Origin: a virus
Virus record (IMG/VR): IMGVR_UViG_3300031651_000010
Span: 1-34,536 of that record
Length of the DNA: 34,536 nt
Strand: one strand, 5' to 3'
The notes beneath the pieces were generated by a model. It saw only the letters and a list, made by a program, of their open reading frames with translations, was not told the origin of the DNA and made no database searches. Numbering within the stretch: the stretch's first letter is position 1; every line of letters starts with the position of its first letter. A program made the translations under genes and the position numbers. Of this stretch, positions 1 to 8,302 are shown piece by piece.

Positions 1-50
1 TAGCCCACCTCACTTACCAGTAAAAATGAAGGGGTAAGGGAGGTGGGCTA
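1..50 (+). promoter_or_regulatory. 18-bp inverted repeat covering the RBS of the first plus-strand gene
   Basis: Positions 1-18 and 33-50 are reverse complements with one mismatch, separated by a 14-nt spacer. The right arm contains the GGGAGGTGG Shine-Dalgarno of the gene starting at 53, so an RNA hairpin here would hide that ribosome binding site. There is no T-run after the arm, so it does not look like a simple terminator. The left arm begins at the first base of the window, so it could be longer. It could instead be a DNA operator. What is seen is the repeat; the regulatory role is inferred. Confidence 0.6.
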
Positions 51-52
51 AG

Positions 53-259
53 ATGGCATGGAGCCAATGTGACTACTTAGGAAATTTTATAGGCAAAACC
101 ATAAAGGACATAGAAATGGATTATGGAGAGGGCAGGTTATTAATTACTTTTGATGATGGTGAAATATTTATACAAGCCATTGAAGAAGGAGAACCTAACC
201 ATATACCGCAATTAGACATTTCCTATGAGAACCATATAAAAAATAAAATAATATTGTAA
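53..259 (+). CDS. Small hypothetical protein, 68 aa
   Basis: I do not recognise the family. The ATG at 53 lies behind a good Shine-Dalgarno (GGGAGGTGG) that forms part of an 18-bp inverted repeat. The protein is acidic, with alternating short hydrophobic strands (for example LLITFDDGEIFIQAI around residues 29-43) that suggest a compact beta-rich fold. No membrane segment or cysteine cluster is visible. The stop is followed immediately by a terminator-like hairpin, so it looks like the last gene of an upstream transcript or a one-gene unit. Confidence 0.6.
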   Translation: MAWSQCDYLGNFIGKTIKDIEMDYGEGRLLITFDDGEIFIQAIEEGEPNHIPQLDISYENHIKNKIIL

Positions 260-287
260 AAGGCCCCATTTGAGGGTTTTTTCTTTT
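258..287 (+). terminator. Rho-independent terminator-like hairpin
   Basis: AAAAGGCCC (258-266) can pair with GGGTTTTTT (274-282) through nine pairs, two of them G-U, around a 7-nt loop, and runs into TTTTTTCTTTT. It begins at the stop codon of the 68-aa gene. The T-rich tail is good; the stem is only moderately stable. Confidence 0.5.
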
Positions 288-297
288 GTGCTATAAT
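270..297 (+). promoter_or_regulatory. Possible promoter with perfect -10 TATAAT
   Basis: TATAAT lies at 292-297. The best -35 is TTGAGG at 270-275 (4 of 6 matches, 16-nt spacer), which overlaps the terminator hairpin. Transcription would start near 304, leaving a very short leader before the ATG at 321. The -10 is convincing by sequence; the promoter as a whole is uncertain. Confidence 0.25.
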
Positions 298-320
298 TGA
301 ATAAAAAGGAGTGTTTATCT

Positions 321-590
321 ATGAACAATTTAAGAGCCAATAAGGTAGCAAGCTTTGGCGGTTACGGCTTTCAACATATAACTACCACTTCGGCTTACAC
401 ACCTGCAACCGGGTATTCATTCGTATGCATACATATGTTAACCGAGGGCGCTATAACAACAGCCGGCAATCCAACAGGGAATCTAACCGCTATTACATTG
501 CCAGCTAATTTCCCTCTGTATGGCATGTTTGACAGCATTACAACAGCGACTACAGCCGCTACAGCTATAGCTTACTTAGGTAAGAAGTGA
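321..590 (+). CDS. Small virion-associated-type protein, 89 aa
   Basis: The chosen start is the ATG at 321, nine bases after GGAG; an upstream in-frame TTG at 297 has no ribosome binding site. The protein is rich in Gly, Thr and Ala. Its FGGYGFQHITTTSAYTP segment near the N-terminus and IAYLG near the C-terminus resemble a small beta-rich protein that recurs in phage structural modules, where it is usually left unnamed. A decoration or minor structural role is my inference. It sits just upstream of a carbohydrate-binding-like gene on the same strand. Confidence 0.7.
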   Translation: MNNLRANKVASFGGYGFQHITTTSAYTPATGYSFVCIHMLTEGAITTAGNPTGNLTAITLPANFPLYGMFDSITTATTAATAIAYLGKK

Positions 591-606
591 GGGAGGGGGG
601 TAAAAT

Positions 607-1137
607 ATGCCGGGATTAAGTATTGTTAAGTCTTTAAATAATAATAATATAGTTAATCAAAGTTTAAATTTAATTAAAAATTGGAGGTTAAACATAGATA
701 GTAATTCTAATGGTCTTACCGATGATTGGGAAAACTCTTGGCTGCAAGGTGGTACTACAGCAGCATTTTCAATTGATGGTGTTCAAAAAATTGAAATAAC
801 AGCAAGCCCCGCAGCAGGTATTGCTTTAACAGCTTTTATGCCTGCCAATTATATTTCAGTACAATCAGGACAGAAATATATTTTAGAACTATATACGAAG
901 GTATCAGGTAATGTTACAAGTTTTATAGGGGCAGATTATTTTGATAGCGGTAAAAATTATGTAGACTCTATTGTAGGCATTTCTATAAGTAGTGCAGCTT
1001 ATACTAGGTCTTATGTAGCATTCACAATACCTGCTGCTGCAGCTTATATTACACCTAAGTTAATAATTGTACCAGACGCTGTAGATAATTTGGGTTCTGG
1101 TTGGTATAAAAATGCAGTTCTTAGAAGAACTGCATAA
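607..1137 (+). CDS. Carbohydrate-binding-module-like protein, 176 aa
   Basis: The ATG at 607 follows a strong GGGAGGGGGG ribosome binding site. Residues about 25-170 read like a jelly-roll carbohydrate-binding domain of the CBM4/9 type: an opening NWRLNIDSNSNGLTDDWE segment, then alternating beta-strands (QKIEITAS, QKYILELYTKV, YVAFTIPA, PKLIIV) and a final GSGWYKNAVL strand. Such domains occur in phage receptor-binding and tail-associated proteins. No catalytic domain or signal peptide is present. It may bind a host glycan or be an accessory to the tail fibre. The fold assignment comes from pattern only. Confidence 0.65.
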   Translation: MPGLSIVKSLNNNNIVNQSLNLIKNWRLNIDSNSNGLTDDWENSWLQGGTTAAFSIDGVQKIEITASPAAGIALTAFMPANYISVQSGQKYILELYTKVSGNVTSFIGADYFDSGKNYVDSIVGISISSAAYTRSYVAFTIPAAAAYITPKLIIVPDAVDNLGSGWYKNAVLRRTA

Positions 1138-1168
1138 AGATAAAAACCTATTAAAGACTTTTATCTTT
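1112..1168 (+). repeat. Two consecutive perfect inverted repeats at the 3' end of the CBM-like gene
   Basis: ATGCAGTTCTT (1112-1122) and AAGAACTGCAT (1125-1135) are perfect 11-bp arms with a 2-nt centre and overlap the last codons of the 176-aa gene. Directly after, AAAGATAAAA (1136-1145) and TTTTATCTTT (1159-1168) form a second perfect 10-bp hairpin. A run of eight T follows near 1186-1193 after GC-containing sequence. Together they may be a terminator or an RNA-stabilising element for the plus-strand transcript. Confidence 0.5.
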
Positions 1169-1318
1169 ACAATGCCGCTTCTTTTTTTTATGTGTGTGAA
1201 TCGTTTAGGGGCAGATTGGGAAAAAGATCTAGATTTAGACATTGAAGAAGATCTAGATTTAGACATTGAAGAAGATTTTGACAAAGATATTTGTATATTA
1301 GAAGAAGAGATACAATAA
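1112..1318 (+). CDS. Doubtful ORF with acidic tandem repeat, 68 aa
   Basis: This frame opens inside the end of the preceding gene with no Shine-Dalgarno, and neither internal ATG has one. Residues about 15-31 are hydrophobic (TFIFTMPLLFFMCV), followed by a DLDLDIEED repeat encoded by a 24-bp DNA tandem duplication (1226-1273). The stop codon sits inside the bidirectional terminator stem, which is where a real gene would end. The opposite strand of the same repeat encodes a Ser/Lys/Met repeat with no start signal. It may be noncoding. Confidence 0.25.
   Translation: MQFLEELHKDKNLLKTFIFTMPLLFFMCVNRLGADWEKDLDLDIEEDLDLDIEEDFDKDICILEEEIQ
1226..1273. repeat. 24-bp direct tandem repeat, two copies
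   Basis: The unit starts GATCTAGATTTAGACATTGA and occupies 1226-1249 and 1250-1273 without mismatch. A third degenerate partial copy follows (GATTTTGACAAAGATATT). In the plus frame it encodes DLDLDIEE. Confidence 0.9.
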
Positions 1319-1337
1319 GGACCTTCTAAAGGTCCTT
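1317..1337. terminator. Bidirectional terminator between convergent transcripts
   Basis: AAGGACCTT (1317-1325) and AAGGTCCTT (1329-1337) are perfect 9-bp arms with a 3-nt centre, lying between the plus-strand ORF ending at 1318 and the minus-strand gene ending at 1340. The flanks are A/T-rich on both sides but lack a long T-run. The position between convergent genes supports a terminator in both directions. Confidence 0.65.
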
Positions 1338-1339
1338 AT

Positions 1340-1627
1340 TTACTTACTGGCCACCCCATATATAAGAGTGCCTAATCCACCTAGAAGTAAAAGTATAATC
1401 GTACCCATTGCTGCTGTGATTCTATTATTCATTTTTCTAATTTCAGTTTCTAATTTTTCACCTAATTCATGAATAGCACTTCTAAGATCTGAAAAACTTA
1501 CCTCCATATTTTCATATTTAACCCTATTTTCTGTACTTTCTAGTTCTAATTTATGAAGTCTATTTTCTTGTCTGCAGTAGTGTACTTGTCGTACATTTCG
1601 ACGTTCGAGATATTCTTCGATACCCAT
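1340..1627 (-). CDS. XhlA-like holin-associated membrane protein, 95 aa
   Basis: Residues about 1-70 are charged and helical, predicted coiled coil (RLHKLELESTENRV, LGEKLETEIRKMNNR). Residues about 72-92 form one hydrophobic segment (AMGTIILLLLGGLGTLIYGV) with a short C-terminal tail. This layout is that of the haemolysin XhlA family, which works with holins and endolysins in Gram-positive phages at the cell membrane. The ATG overlaps the stop of the upstream 1589-residue gene as TAATG, behind GAGGAAG, suggesting translational coupling. It is the last gene of the long minus-strand transcript. A small structural coiled-coil membrane protein is the alternative. Confidence 0.65.
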   Translation of the reverse strand: MGIEEYLERRNVRQVHYCRQENRLHKLELESTENRVKYENMEVSFSDLRSAIHELGEKLETEIRKMNNRITAAMGTIILLLLGGLGTLIYGVASK

Positions 1628-4600
1628 TATTCTTCCTCAACGCCATAGCCGAAGCTCTTTAACGCTTTCTTTTTGGATTCTTTAAGGGCTGTAGTATATA
1701 TGCCTTTAATTGCTTTAAATTTATTGGCATTAGTTAAACTTCTATACTCAGAACTTAATATAGTCTGGTTAAGGCCGCTAGCTACTTCCTTACCGTAAAT
1801 CTTCTTGAACTTAGCTGCCTGCACAGATGTTAACTCAAAATCTTCATTTTTATACCTTATAGTATTGGAAATACTAGAAGGCAGGATGTTTGTAGCTTTT
1901 TCTCTAGGATTGGCCTTAATCAATCTGTCTAATTCATCAGTAATCCGAGTCCGTTTTTCAGTGCCGATGTTGGCCGGCATAACAAAAGTATTAAAGAAAT
2001 CCAGTCCCCTATTTTCGGTTCCAGTTTTTAGTTCTTCCCCGAAAATATCGGCTTTTGGATCTAATTTCTGCCTTAATCCTGGTATTCCTTTCACGGCACG
2101 TTTTTTAATTTTCTCGCCCTGAGAAGTCCCGGAAGCGTCTCTATCGAGAGGGTCCGTAAACGTAGCTATTTGTCGGGTAAGTGTACTTAATGGCACGGCC
2201 TGAGATAATGACCCGCCCACACCTTTTATAAGTCCTTCTGATATAGTCTGTTCACTAAATAGTGCGAAAACCCCGGATAAGAAGGATTGATTCGCTACCG
2301 TATTAATAGGTGAGCCGATCATTACTTCCAGGGCTTTTGAGCCGCTTTCACTCTTTTGAGTGCCGACCCAATCAGCCACGGCTGAAAACACCCCGCCAAC
2401 AGGAGTTAACCAGTCATAAGTATAGTATTTATTGCCTATTTTTAAGGCATAACTCTTTTTACCTTTGGCTAATTCAAATTCTCTCTTTTTCTTACTGGGT
2501 TCGGCGTATAGGTTTCCAGTGATTAGCCCTTTCTTTGCCAGGGCATAGGCCATAACCGCTATGCCTGCCCCCGATAACATTCTAGACATTCTATCTACCG
2601 CAAGCTTAGTATCAAAGCCTTTTTCTCCTTTAGTCCCGAATTGATGGAGTAATTTCCCCAAAGAAACTGGAGTATAGTCTAATAATTTATCTAATACATT
2701 TCCTGGTGTTTGAGTAAAAGGCATTATGATATCACCCAAATAAGGAGCCTTCTTCCTAAAAGCGGTCATAGTCCGTGCTATGTAAGAATCATTTTGAAAA
2801 ACTTTGTCAACCGCGTAAAGGGCCGCGGCGTCTTCCATCTCTGGGGTAATAGTACTGGTTTTTCCAATCTTCTTTAACTGCGATATTCTAGCTTCCTTAG
2901 CAGCTTCATAGAAAGGCCTATCGGTTACAATTGTTTTTACGATATTGTCCATTTTATTAAGGGTTCTGCTTACTACATTTTTACCTTTAAAAGTTTTACC
3001 CCTCACCGATTCAAAAGGACCCCTAGTATTAGAAGTATTTATGTGTTCATGATAGACTTTTAAAGAATCATAAACGTCATCATATACAGCCTTCATGCCT
3101 TTTCCCAGGCCTTCTACATACGCTTTTGGCATCTGGATTGGCGAAAATACTGTAGTTCGCCCAGAGGCTAAAGGTCTTGTTATAGGTTTAACCACTGACT
3201 TAGTACGGGCCGCGGCTGCAAGATAGTCGATAGCCGCACCAAACGTCTGTTCTCTTGTTACTTCTACCAGGCCGAATACACTATTAGAAACATTATTACG
3301 AATCATTGTTTTGGCATTGGTAAGTAAGTTGATTCTCTGTAAGGCCCTTAACCTATCTCTGTTAGTAGTTGGTTCTAGCTCTGATATTTTAGTTAGCGCT
3401 CTTTTAAGTTCTATATTCTGTTTCCTGGTTGCATATTCAGAAGCCTTAAATTGCTGTTTCTCAGAAGCGGGACTGCCTTTTGTCAATTCTTGAAGTTTTT
3501 CATCATAATATTTCTGTCTGAAAGCCTCTGATTTATAGTTTTTCATCCTATCTGTTATATACTTAGAATCTTCCTCACTTAAATCCAGCTTAGATATTTT
3601 CTTTTCTAATTTGGCAAGTTTATCTTCAATTTCTGCCAAATTTCTAGAGTGTAAATTAATATCATCTTCTATACCCTTAATTTCTTTATTTGAGGCATTA
3701 TTTTTTTTGCCTTCTAATTCTTTAATAGTATTTTTTAAAGTCTTTATTTGCCCTTTTAATTGGTCCCGGGCCGGGAACTTTTTCGCCATGCCTTTATTAG
3801 CTTTATATTTTGCATATTTTAGCATTCCTTCTGGGGTCCTTCTATTCCAAATTGAAAGAGCCTGGATGAACTGACCCGCTTCGGTTGCCTTTTCGGTTAG
3901 GTGTTCCAATACTTCGTTAGCACCATCATAGTTCTTATTATGTTCATGCATCTCAATTAATGCCATCATTTCTGTGGAATCCGCTGCATTATATCCTTTT
4001 TGGGTTCTATTTTTAATAGCTGTCCAGGTATTTTCGGGATTTTTAAATACCTTATCGACCGCATTATCCCAATCCTGCTGGTTGCTTCTTATGTCGTACT
4101 CGACAGGAGGCCTTCTTTTAAGGTTTTTCTTAAAGGCTTCTGTAGTTGCCTGGCTTTCTGGCACTGTTGTGCCTCTAAATCTTGAAATACCTTTAATCCC
4201 GGTGGTACTTACCCCTCCGACCGGTGGTATACTTCCTGGCGGCACCCCCTCAGCCCTAACCGGTTTGTAGTTTTCCAAGCTTAATTCCTTAATAATATCG
4301 GGCGGGACAGTTTCACCAGCATTCAAAGCATTTTTTACGTCCTGGCGTCTAACATATTCCGGCTCAAAAAACTCATAAAATTTATGGTGAGTCTTAGAGG
4401 CATACTGCTCATAGACATTTTTAGCAGCCTTATTAATAGTTCTATCTACGCCTTTAAATCCTTTCTTAACGTCTAGTACGTGTTCTATACCATGGCGGAT
4501 AGACCCGGCTGCAATATCTGGACTTTTCTTAGGGTTATATTTAATTATAATGTCTCCATTCTTCGCCCTGGAGACTTTTTCATATACTCCTTCGGCTTTA

Positions 4601-6396
4601 AGGGCAGCCTGTAATTTTACGTTTTCCAGCTCTTTTTTATATTTATTCTTATAATGCTTAAAAATCTCTTTTGGATTATCTGAACCCACTTTTTCTTTAA
4701 CTTTTCGGCCTGTATCACTTATTACTTTTTCAACTCTTTCTTTAGAAACTTTTGCTTTTTCCTCCTTGGTTCCTTTCAATTCTTCATCTAGTTTATATTT
4801 TTTCTTATATTCCTCCTTACCATACTTGGAGGATTCTATTTTTTTCTTTTTTTCCTCCGCTTTTTCCACTATTTTCTTAACTTTTTCCCCAGTTTTCCCG
4901 GTAAGTGGTCCAGTTTCTTTGGTCCGTGCCTTAAGCGTTTTAGCCTCTGCCCTCTGGGCTAACTTACCACCTATACCACCTAAAACGGCACCTCCGGCGC
5001 CTCCAATCGCAGCTTCTAAAACTCCTTTTTTCAGAGCTTCGCCAGGTCCCAATTCCTGGGCGGCTGTTTCATAAGCCGTTACTAAGGGTGCGCCCGCAGC
5101 CCCTTTTAGGGCTTCTCTCCCGGCGCTCTGGGCAATTGGGCTTTCTAGAACTTTATAGGCATTTGGAGATTTAAAATATTTTTGGACCGCACTTCCTAAT
5201 TTCGCCCCAATCTTAGGTCCTGCTTTAACTGTAGCCTTTTCACCTAATGAATAAGCCGCGCTGCCTATTGACTGCGTCCCACCACCTGTTGGCATAGCAA
5301 GCCCTGTACCATAGCCTACCATGTCCGATAGAAAATTCATAACCGGATTTATATCGGGCTGTTCTTCTGGTAGTCCTAAACCAGAGGCTGCCTGGGGTAT
5401 AGCTTCACTGACTCTTTGTGAAAACTTACCTGACATAGGAGAGGTAAGTTCGCTAAGGGTTTCCCCAAAGCCTTCGGCCTCTCCAATTCTTTGAAGCCAG
5501 GGTCTTTCTTTTTCCCTTTCAACATCTGCGGTTTTTCTTATACCTGCCAGGGATAAGCCATCATAATTTATGCCATTCTTTTCAAGGATAGCGATATCTT
5601 CTTCTATATGTCCATTTCCATAAACTTTTAATTCTTCTTCCAAAGCCCTTTCGTCGGCTGCGGTTGTACCCCGTACCGTACCTATGATATCACTTATAGA
5701 CTGTTTCCAAAGGGCCTCTAACTCTTGAGAGTCGGGCTTTTTTTCGCTTACATCTATTTTTCCTAAACTAACTAATACCCCATCTTTCATGTAGTAATAG
5801 TTGTCTTTATTTTCACCTATAATGTTATATTCTCTAGGGGTTGTTATAATGCTATACCCACCGACGTCACCACCAGAACTGCAGCGCTTTTGGCTGTCTG
5901 TGGTTTTGTACTGGTATACTTTCTTTTTAACATCCACTATTCCAAGTTTCAAAAATAACGGATTTAAAGTATCAACCATTTCTTTCCCGTCTGTAGTCTT
6001 GACCTGTACCATTAAGTTTAAAGGCTTGTCCTCGGTATTCATGGGTATGGTCTTTGTGAAATCAGGCATACCATACCGGCTAAGTGCTTCTTTATAAAAA
6101 GGATGTTTTTGATTAGTTAAAAAATCTTCATTTACCTGTTTGTAATATTCTGACATAGTAGGCGGACCTACGACTTGTCCTATGGGTTCACCCGCTGGAT
6201 CGGGTTCGTCTTTTCCTGCTTTAAAATAATCATATTTTTCATTTAACTTAGAAATTCCAGCTTTTAGACTTTCATCCTTACTGTCTCTCATTTTTAGGCC
6301 TTCACTTCTTATATTTTCATCCTGGAATCTTTTTTTTGTTTCATCATCTAGATAATTTTTAAGCCAGGTCTTAGATTTATATTTTGTTTTTGCCAT
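1627..6396 (-). CDS. Large polyvalent virion (internal/ejection) protein, 1589 aa
   Basis: Very large multidomain protein at the end of the virion gene block. Visible regions: a charged N-terminus; a Gly/Ala-rich stretch about residues 350-485 (GGAGGAVLGGIGGKLAQ) that could insert in or cross a membrane; a Lys/Glu-rich helical part about 490-620; RHGIEHVLD near 632, which recalls the HxxxH zinc sites of polyvalent-protein domains but is not canonical; a coiled coil about 878-932; and a C-terminal domain about 1020-1400 with MIRNNVSN, MPFTQTPGNV and GAGIAVMAYALA. The last type of segment is typical of large polyvalent internal or ejected proteins of phages. Start ATG follows GGGGGGTAAGTAATT. 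Role in DNA ejection is inferred from size, position and composition. Confidence 0.7.
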   Translation of the reverse strand: MAKTKYKSKTWLKNYLDDETKKRFQDENIRSEGLKMRDSKDESLKAGISKLNEKYDYFKAGKDEPDPAGEPIGQVVGPPTMSEYYKQVNEDFLTNQKHPFYKEALSRYGMPDFTKTIPMNTEDKPLNLMVQVKTTDGKEMVDTLNPLFLKLGIVDVKKKVYQYKTTDSQKRCSSGGDVGGYSIITTPREYNIIGENKDNYYYMKDGVLVSLGKIDVSEKKPDSQELEALWKQSISDIIGTVRGTTAADERALEEELKVYGNGHIEEDIAILEKNGINYDGLSLAGIRKTADVEREKERPWLQRIGEAEGFGETLSELTSPMSGKFSQRVSEAIPQAASGLGLPEEQPDINPVMNFLSDMVGYGTGLAMPTGGGTQSIGSAAYSLGEKATVKAGPKIGAKLGSAVQKYFKSPNAYKVLESPIAQSAGREALKGAAGAPLVTAYETAAQELGPGEALKKGVLEAAIGGAGGAVLGGIGGKLAQRAEAKTLKARTKETGPLTGKTGEKVKKIVEKAEEKKKKIESSKYGKEEYKKKYKLDEELKGTKEEKAKVSKERVEKVISDTGRKVKEKVGSDNPKEIFKHYKNKYKKELENVKLQAALKAEGVYEKVSRAKNGDIIIKYNPKKSPDIAAGSIRHGIEHVLDVKKGFKGVDRTINKAAKNVYEQYASKTHHKFYEFFEPEYVRRQDVKNALNAGETVPPDIIKELSLENYKPVRAEGVPPGSIPPVGGVSTTGIKGISRFRGTTVPESQATTEAFKKNLKRRPPVEYDIRSNQQDWDNAVDKVFKNPENTWTAIKNRTQKGYNAADSTEMMALIEMHEHNKNYDGANEVLEHLTEKATEAGQFIQALSIWNRRTPEGMLKYAKYKANKGMAKKFPARDQLKGQIKTLKNTIKELEGKKNNASNKEIKGIEDDINLHSRNLAEIEDKLAKLEKKISKLDLSEEDSKYITDRMKNYKSEAFRQKYYDEKLQELTKGSPASEKQQFKASEYATRKQNIELKRALTKISELEPTTNRDRLRALQRINLLTNAKTMIRNNVSNSVFGLVEVTREQTFGAAIDYLAAAARTKSVVKPITRPLASGRTTVFSPIQMPKAYVEGLGKGMKAVYDDVYDSLKVYHEHINTSNTRGPFESVRGKTFKGKNVVSRTLNKMDNIVKTIVTDRPFYEAAKEARISQLKKIGKTSTITPEMEDAAALYAVDKVFQNDSYIARTMTAFRKKAPYLGDIIMPFTQTPGNVLDKLLDYTPVSLGKLLHQFGTKGEKGFDTKLAVDRMSRMLSGAGIAVMAYALAKKGLITGNLYAEPSKKKREFELAKGKKSYALKIGNKYYTYDWLTPVGGVFSAVADWVGTQKSESGSKALEVMIGSPINTVANQSFLSGVFALFSEQTISEGLIKGVGGSLSQAVPLSTLTRQIATFTDPLDRDASGTSQGEKIKKRAVKGIPGLRQKLDPKADIFGEELKTGTENRGLDFFNTFVMPANIGTEKRTRITDELDRLIKANPREKATNILPSSISNTIRYKNEDFELTSVQAAKFKKIYGKEVASGLNQTILSSEYRSLTNANKFKAIKGIYTTALKESKKKALKSFGYGVEEE

Positions 6397-6398
6397 AA

Positions 6399-8300
6399 TT
6401 ACTTACCCCCCGCTGCTTTATAAGCGTAATAATCCGCTGTTGTCCAGGTTTTAGGGTCTTTGGTTTTGTATGAACTGCTGGAAGCCTTTTTACTGGTATT
6501 TAAAGCCGCCCAGGTATTTTTGCCTATTATGCCATCTGCGGTTAACCCTCTAGACTTCTGGAACGCTATAACAGCAGCCTTAGTTTTAGGCCCAAAAGCG
6601 CCATCCGCCGATATTTTATAGCCCGCAGCTATTAATTTCTGTTGAGCTAATTTAACACTGGACCCCTTACTTCCCGACTTTAATGTTGGTGTCGAACTGC
6701 TCGAACCACTACTACTACTACTTGAGCTACTGGAAGTACTTCCGGGTGTCATTCTTCTACCTACTGTAAATTTATCTTTCCAGTAATTAGTGTTAATATT
6801 GGCAGTAATAACTTTACCCTGGCCGCTGCTGGCATGCAGCATTTGTCCATTGCCTAAATAGATCCCTACGTGATCAACATTTTTACCATTTCCAGCTACG
6901 GTATCGAAAAATACCAGGTCGCCAGGTTGTAAAGAACTCCAACTTTGCTTAGCGCCTACTTTTGATTGCTCATAAGCTGTACGCGGTAAGTTCACACCGT
7001 TTTGCTTCATTGCCCATTGGGTAAGTCCGCTGCAGTCCATACCTTTTGAGGTAGACGTACCACCCCATACATACTTGAGCCCTAACATCTTTTGAGCTGA
7101 GCCAATAACTCCGCTTGTAAAAGATTGGCTGCTTGACCCTGCTGCTAAGGCTTGCTGCTTATTGGCAAGGGCGGCATTATATTCATATTCTTTTTTAGCT
7201 ACTTTAAGGGCTGCAGCTTCATCCAATTTATTCTTGTAGTTAGCCAAAGATTTGTCAACGGCCTGCTGTTTTATAGCCAAGGCCTTTTGATTTTCGTATT
7301 CTTTAGCTTGCAGCGCTAATTGGTTCTTTTTATCGGCCTCCATTTGTTGAACCCATTGGGCTTTTGTTCCAACCTTCACGCCTAACACAATACTTGCCTG
7401 GTTATCTACATAGCCTAAAGAATCTACACGCGCCCATTGAGTTTCTATTTGCTGTTGTTTTTGAGCTAGAGTTAAAGCTGCTCTGTCAATTTCCAATTGC
7501 TTTTCAAAATTTCTCTGTTCCAACATTAATTGGAATTTTTGAAATTCCTGCTGGTCCAAATTAAGCATAAAATCAAATTTGGTCTGTATTAGTTGTAATT
7601 GGTCTTGGTTTCTATCATACTGTATCTGGTCCCACTCCATTATGGTTGTAGCCATTTGTATTTCACGGTTTCTTTCATCAATAAACCTACTGTAGGCCTG
7701 CTGTTCGTACTGAGGAATTAAGGCTCCCTGGCCTCTAGCTATATTGGCAATTGTGCCGCCAGAATATAAAGTTCCTTTAGAGGCCGCTTGAGAAAGTCCC
7801 TGGTCTGCGACATCCTGCATGGCAGCCGCTAAACTGGCATCCTGGGAAGCATCATAACTAAATGACTGTGCAGCTGACTGCAATAGGCTGCTTAAATACT
7901 GCTGCGTCTCCTCTGGTGTTTGGTAAGGAGTATAAGCCTCTAATTCTTGATACAATTTATCCATTTCTCCAGCATAGGGGCTTATATACTGACCCTCTCC
8001 AGCATCTAAATTATATTGATTCAGGATTTGGGCATATTGGTCTTCGGTGCCATATAATTTATTTTGAGTTTTATTAAGACCGGTTAGTAAATTTTGGTTT
8101 ACCTGCTGACCGTTAATACTGTAATTACCTGTATTAGAATCATAACTTACATCCTGATAGCCTTTAGCTTTTGCGTATTCGGCCAAACTATAAGGAGATT
8201 GCGCGGGCGTCGTCGGCTGGGTCTGTACACTGTTAGCTGCTTGCGCATCTTCTAGTATTTGGACAATTTGATCCATTTTATTATTTAATAAAGCAGCCAT
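6399..8300 (-). CDS. Internal virion protein fused to NlpC/P60 peptidase and peptidoglycan-binding domain, 633 aa
   Basis: Three parts are visible. Residues about 35-385 are glutamine-rich, helical and homologous to the next upstream gene (shared YSGGT, WDQIQY and LGYVDN motifs). Residues about 393-517 are an NlpC/P60 cysteine peptidase with Cys423 in DCSG, His477 in DHVGIY and His489 in MLHASS, the usual catalytic set for cleaving peptidoglycan stem peptides. After a polyserine linker (about 522-536), residues about 540-600 form a PG_binding_1 domain (DGAFGPKTKAAVIAFQ, DGIIGKNTW). It likely travels in the virion and opens the cell wall at DNA entry. Start ATG follows GGGGAGGTAAGT. Confidence 0.88.
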   Translation of the reverse strand: MAALLNNKMDQIVQILEDAQAANSVQTQPTTPAQSPYSLAEYAKAKGYQDVSYDSNTGNYSINGQQVNQNLLTGLNKTQNKLYGTEDQYAQILNQYNLDAGEGQYISPYAGEMDKLYQELEAYTPYQTPEETQQYLSSLLQSAAQSFSYDASQDASLAAAMQDVADQGLSQAASKGTLYSGGTIANIARGQGALIPQYEQQAYSRFIDERNREIQMATTIMEWDQIQYDRNQDQLQLIQTKFDFMLNLDQQEFQKFQLMLEQRNFEKQLEIDRAALTLAQKQQQIETQWARVDSLGYVDNQASIVLGVKVGTKAQWVQQMEADKKNQLALQAKEYENQKALAIKQQAVDKSLANYKNKLDEAAALKVAKKEYEYNAALANKQQALAAGSSSQSFTSGVIGSAQKMLGLKYVWGGTSTSKGMDCSGLTQWAMKQNGVNLPRTAYEQSKVGAKQSWSSLQPGDLVFFDTVAGNGKNVDHVGIYLGNGQMLHASSGQGKVITANINTNYWKDKFTVGRRMTPGSTSSSSSSSSSGSSSSTPTLKSGSKGSSVKLAQQKLIAAGYKISADGAFGPKTKAAVIAFQKSRGLTADGIIGKNTWAALNTSKKASSSSYKTKDPKTWTTADYYAYKAAGGK

Positions 8301-8302
8301 AC

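Noticed and set aside
1060-1284. Minus-strand Ser/Lys/Met repeat frame opposite the plus-strand repeat ORF
   Set aside because: No ribosome binding site, lies antisense to the certain CBM-like gene, and its repeat character is explained by the 24-bp DNA duplication.
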